Assembly (NCBI GenBank): GCA_030528845.1
Contig: JAUMYC010000156.1
Span: 1 to 5,748 of the forward strand
Direction: 5' to 3'
DNA length: 5,748 nt
Source: Eubacteriales bacterium
GTDB lineage: Bacteria > Bacillota_A > Clostridia > Christensenellales > Aristaeellaceae
Shown here: piece after piece, positions 1-5,748 of the stretch
Layout: every line of letters begins with the position of its first letter
Position numbering within the stretch: position 1 is the first letter of the stretch
Made by a program: the position numbers and the translations under genes
Notes under the pieces: model-generated
Seen by the model: only the letters and a program-made list of their open reading frames with translations
Told to the model about the DNA's origin: nothing
Databases searched by the model: none

Positions 1-30
1 GTATGATTGCGCCCTCTTGAAATGGCGGAA

Positions 31-57
31 TTCAGTTTGTCCGCTCGACAAATTGAA
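31..57. repeat. Imperfect hairpin downstream of the GNAT gene
   Basis: Two 11-base arms (31-41 and 47-57) are complementary except for one position (35 against 53, a G-T pair), around a five-base loop. It lies 18 bases beyond the stop codon of the minus-strand acetyltransferase gene, where a transcription terminator would be expected. No T-run follows it on the minus strand, so it is not a standard intrinsic terminator. It may protect the 3' end of the message or be chance. The rest of 1-74 shows no supportable gene. Confidence 0.3.
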
Positions 58-74
58 ATATGCCGAATTCGAAC

Positions 75-530
75 TTATATTTCTTTTTGAAAAGTATACC
101 CCACCCGTTCTACGCCGTCTGCCGTAGTACAAGGCCCAATCTCGGTTACGGTATATCCTGCCGACAAGTAAAGTGTTCGTGCCTCGGCATTATCTTCCGT
201 AGTGTGAATGCCTATTTTTTGATAGCCTTTTTCCTTTGCGAGCTCTTCAACCACAGACAAAATATATTTGCCAATGCCTTTGCGCTGATAAAGCGGCTTT
301 ACCTGAAGCATGCCCAGCCAAAAATCGCCATCTTCAACATCAATTCGAAACCAGGCGACAGGCGCTTGGGCATTCACAACATAGTAGGTACTGTCTTTGC
401 TTAAAAGCAGTTCCTTCCAAGTGCGGACATCCCTATGGATACCGTGCAGTTTGGCTATATTTTCGTCATATGTTTCACTGATAAAAGCAATATCACTTTC
501 AGTTGCAACGGAATATACCAATTTGTCCAT
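75..530 (-). CDS. GNAT-family N-acetyltransferase
   Basis: A 151-residue single-domain protein, the usual length for a GNAT fold. It should move an acetyl group from acetyl-CoA to an amine; the substrate cannot be read from the sequence. The key sign is the acetyl-CoA pyrophosphate-binding loop QRKGIG (residues 82-87) after a strand ending in LQVKP, followed by the helix YILSVVEELAKEKG. The C-terminal pattern N114 ... LYLSAGY (120-126) is also typical and places Tyr121 where the family often has its general acid. No signal peptide or membrane segment is seen, so it is cytosolic. The ATG at 530 has a GGAGG site seven bases upstream. A TATACT box at 585-580 (minus) could be its own -10, but no good -35 goes with it. 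It lies 129 bases downstream of the ABC-F gene on the same strand, so read-through is possible. Its DNA is much more AT-rich than the neighbouring core genes, which suggests it was acquired. Confidence 0.88.
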   Translation of the reverse strand: MDKLVYSVATESDIAFISETYDENIAKLHGIHRDVRTWKELLLSKDSTYYVVNAQAPVAWFRIDVEDGDFWLGMLQVKPLYQRKGIGKYILSVVEELAKEKGYQKIGIHTTEDNAEARTLYLSAGYTVTEIGPCTTADGVERVGYTFQKEI

Positions 531-659
531 CTGTAAGCCTCCGTCAAATTCAAGTTTATCGCTTTCGCTTTATCACAGCAGTATACGACGTAATGCGGAG
601 GAGAAGCCCCTCCTTTCCGTCATGGATGCTGTGGCGCCGTGCTTTTTTGTTTGTGCGCG

Positions 660-2648
<1,989 letters not shown>

Positions 2649-2670
2649 TTTATATATTCACCGCCTGAGA

Positions 2671-2721
2671 TCAGGTTTTCTCTTTGTTTTTTTGCCTTGG
2701 CAGGAACCCTTGAGGGCGCAT
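2671..2721 (-). CDS. Possible upstream leader ORF of the ABC-F gene (speculative)
   Basis: In the roughly 83-base leader between the predicted transcription start (about 2731) and the ABC-F start codon, an ATG at 2721 opens a 16-codon frame, MRPQGFLPRQKNKEKT, with a TGA stop at 2673-2671. The stop lies inside a small hairpin (2664-2675, CCTG-ATCT-CAGG) whose second arm covers the AGG of the ABC-F ribosome binding site (2666-2658). Several ABC-F resistance genes are known to be induced by ribosomes stalling on such leaders, so the layout is suggestive. Against it, the ORF has no good ribosome binding site and begins only about ten bases from the predicted 5' end. The hairpin is also short. Confidence 0.2.
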   Translation of the reverse strand: MRPQGFLPRQKNKEKT

Positions 2722-2737
2722 GCCTGTCCAATTTATA

Positions 2738-2766
2738 ATTATAGCAGAAAACGGCGCGCATTGCAA
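2738..2766 (-). promoter_or_regulatory. Promoter for the ABC-F gene (left half of divergent pair)
   Basis: Read on the minus strand, TTGCAA (2766-2761) is followed after 17 bases by TATAAT (2743-2738), with TGC directly before it, giving a perfect extended -10 (TGCTATAAT). Transcription should start near 2731, leaving a leader of about 83 bases before the ABC-F ATG. The -35 matches TTGACA at four of six positions. The extended -10 makes a weak -35 acceptable. Confidence 0.72.
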
Positions 2767-2790
2767 AACAGGGCGGTTTTCTGCTATAAT
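2761..2790 (+). promoter_or_regulatory. Promoter for the small membrane protein gene (right half of divergent pair)
   Basis: TTGCAA (2761-2766), 18 bases, then TATAAT (2785-2790) preceded by TGC, a perfect extended -10. The -35 box is physically the same six bases used by the opposite promoter. Transcription should start near 2797. That is only four bases before the ATG at 2801, which supports translation from the ATG at 2825 instead. Confidence 0.75.
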
Positions 2791-2824
2791 GCTTGGGTGA
2801 ATGCAGCGCTACGGAGGAAATGCG

Positions 2825-3223
2825 ATGGAAAACAGGGCAAAAAAGGAACTGGAGCGAAAGAGGCTGATCATCCACAGCGTGCTGTGCGCGCTGCTGCCGC
2901 CGGCGGGCATGCTGCTGGTCTGGCGCAGCCGTTATCGCAGCAGCCTCAAGCTGATCATGACCCTCGGGGCCACTCTGGCGCTCACGGTCATCTTTTCCAT
3001 CGGCTTTTCCCTGCAAAAGCCCGAGGAGATCGTGCCGCCCACGCGCGCGGCGGGCGCACAGCAGCCCGCTGTGGAACAGAACGCCGGGCAGATCCCCTCG
3101 CTCTGGCCGGAGAACAACGCGGCCCCTGCGCCGACGCCCGCGCCGGGAGACGATTACATCCTCTCCGACCCGCTTTGGACCGAGGACGAGAGCTTTGTGG
3201 CCCCGGCCAACCCCAACGGCTGA
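2825..3223 (+). CDS. Small two-helix membrane protein, unknown function
   Basis: A 132-residue protein that I do not recognise. A short basic N-terminus (MENRAKKELERKRL) is followed by two hydrophobic stretches, about residues 15-33 (with a PPAG turn) and 42-62, joined by a basic loop WRSRYRSS. By the positive-inside rule the loop would be cytoplasmic and both ends outside, although the basic N-terminus argues against this, so topology is uncertain. From about residue 64 the tail is rich in Pro, Ala, Asp and Glu, looks disordered, and has no Cys or sorting motif. The start at 2825 is chosen because GGAGG (2813-2817) sits seven bases upstream; the in-frame ATG at 2801 has no such site and is almost at the predicted 5' end. 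It shares a divergent promoter region with the ABC-F gene and lies just before the serS promoter. A weak five-base hairpin (3228-3242) follows the stop. Confidence 0.75.
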   Translation: MENRAKKELERKRLIIHSVLCALLPPAGMLLVWRSRYRSSLKLIMTLGATLALTVIFSIGFSLQKPEEIVPPTRAAGAQQPAVEQNAGQIPSLWPENNAAPAPTPAPGDDYILSDPLWTEDESFVAPANPNG

Positions 3224-3263
3224 GCGAGTTATGTTAAATAACGGGTTTTGCGCCGCTTTTTGC

Positions 3264-3291
3264 TTGCCAGAGCGCGCAAAGCGCGTATAAT
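3264..3291 (+). promoter_or_regulatory. serS promoter
   Basis: TTGCCA (3264-3269, five of six matches) and TATAAT (3286-3291, perfect) are 16 bases apart. The predicted start near 3298 is just where stem I of the T-box leader begins. A perfect palindrome, CGCGC-AAA-GCGCG (3273-3285), fills most of the spacer and ends directly against the -10. Confidence 0.8.
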
Positions 3292-3297
3292 ACCCAA

Positions 3298-3550
3298 TAT
3301 AGCGATGAACGGGAAGCCTGTCTCCGTCCGGCAAAGAGAGCCCGCGTATGGTGTGAGCGGGAGCGGCGCGGCGGCGGTGTTCCGCCCGGGAGCTACGGCG
3401 CGAGGAGCGCCGCGGGGCAGCCCGATACAGCGCGCATCAAGGAGGGCCGTTCTGCCTGCGGGCGGGCGGTCAAACGGGGTGGCACCGCGGACGCGAGTGA
3501 TTTTTCGGCGTTCGTCCCTGCGCAAGGACAGCGGGGGCGGGCGCTTTTTT
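3298..3550 (+). promoter_or_regulatory. T-box riboswitch, serine-specific (serS leader)
   Basis: The leader senses uncharged tRNA-Ser and controls read-through into serS. Stem I spans 3300-3395: base UAGC/GCUA (3300-3303 with 3392-3395), a likely kink-turn with tandem G-A pairs (3304-3305 with 3390-3391), helix CGGG/CCCG (3310-3313 with 3385-3388), and a distal arm with conserved AGAGAG (3335-3340) and GGUG (3350-3353) closed by CCCGC/GCGGG. The codon just before the proximal helix is UCC (3381-3383), a serine codon, followed by a purine. Hairpin 3396-3412 may be stem II; 3445-3471 is stem III. The T-box core GGGGTGGCACCGCG (3476-3489) matches the consensus. Its UGGC (3480-3483) pairs with a GCCA tRNA end, as expected for tRNA-Ser with G73. 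The antiterminator pairs 3475-3479 with 3516-3520 and 3487-3494 with 3508-3515, leaving the seven-base bulge UGGCACC. The core is certain; the specifier placement is inference from a hand fold. Confidence 0.95.
3508..3550 (+). terminator. T-box leader terminator
   Basis: A 14-pair stem (3508-3521 with 3531-3544, including several G-U pairs) around a nine-base loop is followed by six T (3545-3550). Its 5' arm is the same stretch that pairs with the T-box in the antiterminator, so the two folds exclude each other. Without uncharged tRNA-Ser it should stop transcription before serS. Confidence 0.9.
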
Positions 3551-3611
3551 CTATGCCGAAGGCAGCCTGACGACCGCAAAGAGAACACAGAATACAGGAG
3601 GGTATCAAACC

Positions 3612-4892
3612 ATGCTGGACATCAATCTGATCCGTTCCAATCCCGAATATGTAGTGGAAGCGCTCAAGAAGCGCGAATACGACCTCGACCTGACCGAGTT
3701 CCTCTCCTGGGACGCCCGCAGGCGCGAGATCATCGTCGAAAACGAGACCATCAAGGCCGAGCGCAACAAGAAGAGCAAGGAGATCCCCATGCTCAAGAAG
3801 CAGGGCCTGGACGCCACCGAGCTGCTGGCTCAGCTTAAGGAAATGGCTGACCGCGTGAAGGAGCTCGACGACGAGCAGGCCGTTGTGGAAGAGAAGATCC
3901 GCAAGTTCGTTCTGGCGCTGCCGAACCTGCCGGCGGAAGACGTCGTGGCGGGCGGCAAGGAAAACAACGCAGTGGTGAAGGTCTTCGGCGAAAAGCCCGT
4001 GTTTGAATACGAAGCCAAGAACCATGTCGATCTGTGCGAGAGCCTCGGCCTGATCGACTATGAGCGCGGCGTGAAGATGGGCGGCAACGGCTATTGGCTC
4101 TATTCCGGCGTGGGCGCGCAGATGGAATGGGCGCTGCTGAACTATTTCATCACCACCCATATCAAGGACGGCTATCAGTTCATGCTGCCGCCGCACATCC
4201 TTACCTACGAATGCGGCCTCACCGCCGGCCAGTTCCCCAAGTTTGAAGAGGACGTCTATCGCCTGAACGAGGAGAACTTCCATTTCCTGCTGCCCACCGC
4301 CGAGACCGCGCTGATCAACCTGCACCGCGACGAGATCCTCGCCGAGGACGATCTGCCCCGCAAGCTCTTCGCCTACACGCCCTGCTACCGCCGCGAAGCC
4401 GGCACCTATCGCGCCTCCGAGCGCGGCATGATCCGCGGCCATCAGTTCAACAAGGTCGAAATGTTCGGCTACACCCGCCCGGAAGACAGCGCCGCCATGC
4501 TCGAGGAGCTCATCAACAAGGCCTGCGCGCTGGTGGAAGGCCTCGGCCTGCACTATCGCCTCTCCAAGCTCGCCGCGGGCGACTGCTCCGCCTCCATGGC
4601 CACCACCTACGACATCGAGCTGTGGATCCCCAGCATGAACGAATACAAGGAATGCTCCTCCGTCTCCAACGCGCATGAGTATCAGGCGCGCCGCGGCAAC
4701 ATCCGCTTCCGCCGCAAGGAGACCAAGAAGATCGAATTCGTGCACACGCTCAACGGCTCCGGCCTGGCCACCAGCCGCCTGATGCCCGCCATCGTGGAGC
4801 AGTATCAGCAGCCCGACGGCTCCGTCATCGTGCCGGAAGTCCTGCGCCCCTGGATGGGCGGCGTGGAGCGCATCTACCCGGTCAAGAAGTAA
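3612..4892 (+). CDS. serS: Seryl-tRNA synthetase
   Basis: A 426-residue class II synthetase of normal length, which joins serine to tRNA-Ser in the cytosol. Residues about 30-100 form the antiparallel coiled-coil arm that grips the long variable arm of tRNA-Ser. The catalytic domain follows. It has TAE (229-231) for serine binding, motif 2 with Arg260 and Glu262 in YRREAGTY and then RGMIRGHQFNKVEM (271-284), and ECSSVSN (347-353). Near the C-terminus come NGSGLATSR (381-389) with the motif 3 arginine, and PEVLRPWMGG (408-417). Two places differ from the common SerRS sequence as I remember it: AxKTYDLE is MATTYDIE (329-336), and GLAVGR is GLATSR. The enzyme otherwise looks intact. The ATG at 3612 has AGGAGG (3596-3601) ten bases upstream. 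The T-box leader controls it, and a hairpin terminator follows at once, so it is a single-gene unit. Confidence 0.97.
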   Translation: MLDINLIRSNPEYVVEALKKREYDLDLTEFLSWDARRREIIVENETIKAERNKKSKEIPMLKKQGLDATELLAQLKEMADRVKELDDEQAVVEEKIRKFVLALPNLPAEDVVAGGKENNAVVKVFGEKPVFEYEAKNHVDLCESLGLIDYERGVKMGGNGYWLYSGVGAQMEWALLNYFITTHIKDGYQFMLPPHILTYECGLTAGQFPKFEEDVYRLNEENFHFLLPTAETALINLHRDEILAEDDLPRKLFAYTPCYRREAGTYRASERGMIRGHQFNKVEMFGYTRPEDSAAMLEELINKACALVEGLGLHYRLSKLAAGDCSASMATTYDIELWIPSMNEYKECSSVSNAHEYQARRGNIRFRRKETKKIEFVHTLNGSGLATSRLMPAIVEQYQQPDGSVIVPEVLRPWMGGVERIYPVKK

Positions 4893-4900
4893 GTTTGCAT

Positions 4901-4927
4901 GGGTCGGCCTCGCGCCGACCCGTTTTT
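4901..4927 (+). terminator. serS terminator
   Basis: A perfect eight-pair hairpin (GGGTCGGC, 4901-4908, with GCCGACCC, 4914-4921) around CTCGC is followed by G and five T (4923-4927). It begins nine bases after the serS stop codon. The same palindrome recurs at 5067-5087 with one loop change. Confidence 0.88.
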
Positions 4928-4988
4928 CATGCGAGGCGGGCGAGTATTAGGGTGCCCCCTGCGACAGGATACGCGGCAGCAAATGTCC

Positions 4989-5087
4989 GTCGGCACTGCC
5001 GACCGACCGCAAGGGTCGCCCCTACAGAAGGAGGACATGCTGTGGGGTCAGCGGTTCTCTCTGTAGGGGTCGGCCTTGCGCCGACCC
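4989..5087. repeat. Cluster of GTCGGC/GACC palindromes
   Basis: Three hairpins lie here. They are GTCGGC-ACT-GCCGAC (4989-5003), CGACC-GCAAG-GGTCG (5004-5018), and GGGTCGGC-CTTGC-GCCGACCC (5067-5087). The last is a copy of the serS terminator palindrome (4901-4921) with a single change in the loop, but it lacks a T-run. CCCCTACAG (5019-5027) and CTGTAGGGG (5061-5069) are inverted copies, so the second and third hairpins carry the same flank in opposite directions. ATGTCC (4983-4988) and GGACAT (5033-5038) form another inverted pair. This resembles dispersed palindromic intergenic elements of the REP type. Confidence 0.65.
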
Positions 5088-5139
5088 GAAAAAAGGACCG
5101 ATCCCGCGCAAGCAATATCGGAGCTGCATAAAAACAGAC

Positions 5140-5173
5140 AACAGGGACAGCAGTCTGATCTGCTGTCCCTGTT
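5140..5173. repeat. Perfect 14-bp hairpin
   Basis: The arms AACAGGGACAGCAG (5140-5153) and CTGCTGTCCCTGTT (5160-5173) are exact complements around a six-base loop. On the plus strand only TTCTT follows. On the minus strand five T come after a short gap (5130s). It could be a weak terminator in either direction, but no gene ends just before it on either strand. It may therefore belong to the repeat cluster or be a remnant. Confidence 0.6.
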
Positions 5174-5252
5174 CTTGTGCGGGCGGAATGGATGTGATAG
5201 GATATATCCATAAAGGCAGATAGGCGGGGAGCGAACCAAGGAGGGTTGTCCT

Positions 5253-5504
5253 GTGAAAAAGTGGTATCAGTGGTTCTGTTTGTCGCTCATTTTTGCTGCC
5301 GGCGGAATATGGAATTATATGGAGGGCAGGCAGATCATCGCTGCTGTTGTTCAGGTCGGCATCACGGCTTCCCTCGGCGTTGTTCAATTCTTCTGTGACA
5401 GAAACGGGGAAAAGGGCAGGAAAATATTCAGGTGCATCAGCATAGTGGTGTGCGTCCTGCTGGTCCTGTCTATGCTCTGTCTTTTGATCGACGCGTTTGC
5501 ATAA
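5253..5504 (+). CDS. Small membrane protein with three predicted helices, unknown function
   Basis: An 83-residue protein that I do not recognise. Three hydrophobic stretches are visible: about residues 5-21, 27-47 and 58-82. A charged loop (DRNGEKGRK, about 49-57) lies between the second and third. It has four Cys, all in or next to the hydrophobic stretches, and no catalytic motif. The start is GTG at 5253 because AAGGAGG (5238-5244) lies eight bases upstream and no ATG fits. It stands alone behind the repeat cluster, and a possible terminator follows directly. GC content is lower than in serS. It could be a small accessory or integral membrane protein such as an immunity or stress protein, but nothing in the sequence decides this. 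Confidence 0.7.
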   Translation: MKKWYQWFCLSLIFAAGGIWNYMEGRQIIAAVVQVGITASLGVVQFFCDRNGEKGRKIFRCISIVVCVLLVLSMLCLLIDAFA

Positions 5505-5549
5505 ACGCCGCCGGGCATATCGCGCGGCGAAAAAAGGATGGCGTTTTTT
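5503..5549 (+). terminator. Possible terminator of the 83-residue protein gene
   Basis: AAACGCC (5503-5509), which overlaps the stop codon, is complementary to GGCGTTT (5540-5546), and six T occupy 5544-5549. Inside lies a second hairpin, CGCCGC (5506-5511) with GCGGCG (5524-5529), followed by six A. The two folds share bases, so only one can form at a time. Confidence 0.45.
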
Positions 5550-5604
5550 GCGCAGCCATGATAAACTGAACGCAACAAACTTGATTTTCTATGGAGGGAA
5601 ACAA

Positions 5605-5748
5605 TTGCAGAGCATCCTGAAGCAGTCAAAGGCCTTGTATAAGCTGGAGGATTATTCATGCAGCCAGATGCCCGGACATGATGGAGGACGCAATCTGATC
5701 TATATCTGCAGCAAAGATGAAAACAAGTATGTCCTGCGTATATCCGTG
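5605..5748 (+). CDS. Phosphotransferase-like protein, N-terminal part only
   Basis: An open frame of 48 codons runs to the window edge without a stop. The start is TTG at 5605, six bases after GGAGGG (5593-5598); the ATG at 5591 overlaps that site and its frame stops after nine codons. The fragment includes GHDGGRNLIYIC (residues 24-35) and then KYVLRISV (41-48). This pattern of a glycine turn, N-x-I/V-Y strand and a Y-V-L-R-I-S strand resembles the N-terminal lobe of the aminoglycoside/choline phosphotransferase (APH, protein-kinase-like) superfamily, where it forms the ATP-binding sheet. The catalytic loop (HGD-type) would lie outside the window. The family includes antibiotic-modifying kinases and metabolic kinases, and the substrate cannot be told. 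Its DNA is lower in GC than serS. Confidence 0.62.
   Translation, partial: MQSILKQSKALYKLEDYSCSQMPGHDGGRNLIYICSKDENKYVLRISV

Larger units (their letters stand above)
2738..2790. repeat. 15-bp perfect inverted repeat holding two divergent promoters
   Basis: The left arm ATTATAGCAGAAAAC (2738-2752) and right arm GTTTTCTGCTATAAT (2776-2790) are exact reverse complements around a 23-base spacer. Each arm contains the extended -10 element of the promoter pointing outward. The self-complementary TTGCAA (2761-2766) is centred within half a base of the repeat's axis. The symmetry is thus explained mainly as two copies of one promoter facing away from each other. It could also serve as a regulator binding site. 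No T-run follows, so it does not look like a terminator. Confidence 0.8.
4893..5252. other. Gene-free stretch with palindromic repeats
   Basis: No frame here has a credible ribosome binding site or a protein-like sequence. The stretch holds the serS terminator, three further related palindromes (4989-5087) and a perfect 14-bp hairpin (5140-5173). Before the 83-residue gene, TTGTGC (5175-5180) and TAGGAT (5198-5203), 17 bases apart, are a weak promoter candidate. Confidence 0.7.

Noticed and set aside
597..613. GGAGG/CCTCC hairpin between the GNAT and ABC-F genes
   Set aside because: Only five pairs and no T-run on the minus strand, so it is too weak to call a terminator of the ABC-F gene.
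2801..2824. Earlier in-frame ATG for the small membrane protein
   Set aside because: It lies about four bases from the predicted transcript start and has no ribosome binding site. GGAGG at 2813-2817 points to 2825.
3228..3242. GTTAT/ATAAC hairpin after the small membrane protein gene
   Set aside because: A five-pair, mostly A-T stem followed by GGGTTTT is too unstable to call a terminator with confidence.
3393..4745. 450-codon open frame on the minus strand opposite serS
   Set aside because: An antisense by-product of GC-rich codon use in serS. It also runs through the T-box leader, which is explained as RNA structure.
4895..5131. 78-codon plus-strand frame after serS
   Set aside because: It begins in the serS terminator region, runs through the palindromic repeats, has no ribosome binding site and an Arg/Ala-rich, protein-unlike composition.
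4901..5173. Possible CRISPR array in the repeat cluster
   Set aside because: The repeats are few, unevenly spaced and of different sizes, with no unit spacer length and no cas gene nearby.
5591..5620. ATG before the phosphotransferase-like gene
   Set aside because: It overlaps the GGAGGG site and its frame reaches a stop after nine codons.

Overview
The window looks like chromosomal DNA of a fairly GC-rich member of the Clostridia (Bacillota). The basis is a serS gene behind a T-box leader, strong AGGAGG-type ribosome binding sites, an ABC-F protein of the YdiF kind, and GTCGGC-type palindromic repeats between genes. No species can be named from the sequence alone. Assignment to Clostridia is inference; assignment to the Bacillota is well supported by the T-box.

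Layout. Positions 75-530 (minus) hold a GNAT acetyltransferase that is clearly more AT-rich than the core genes. Positions 660-2648 (minus) hold a complete two-domain ABC-F ATPase, which probably acts on ribosomes. The 2649-2824 gap is a compact divergent control region. A 15-bp perfect inverted repeat carries an identical extended -10 element in each arm, and a self-complementary TTGCAA lies near its centre, so two back-to-back promoters appear to share one -35 box. The left promoter reads into the ABC-F gene through a leader holding a possible 16-residue upstream ORF. The right promoter reads into a small two-helix membrane protein of unknown function (2825-3223).

Next comes serS (3612-4892) with its own promoter (3264-3291) and a full T-box riboswitch (about 3298-3550). 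The likely specifier codon UCC and the T-box base that reads the tRNA discriminator (UGGC, matching G73) independently point to tRNA-Ser. The leader can form either a 14-bp terminator or the antiterminator with its seven-base UGGNACC bulge. Uncharged tRNA-Ser should therefore switch on seryl-tRNA synthetase. A terminator built from a GGGTCGGC palindrome closes serS.

Positions 4893-5252 hold no convincing gene but do hold a cluster of related palindromes and a long perfect hairpin. A GTG-started 83-residue membrane protein follows (5253-5504). The window ends inside a TTG-started gene (5605 onward) that resembles the N-terminal lobe of the aminoglycoside/choline phosphotransferase family. The right-hand genes are again lower in GC than serS.

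The genes do not form one pathway. ABC-F and serS both concern translation, but each is controlled separately. The two most notable items are the symmetric promoter pair and the serine T-box, whose parts can be traced base by base.
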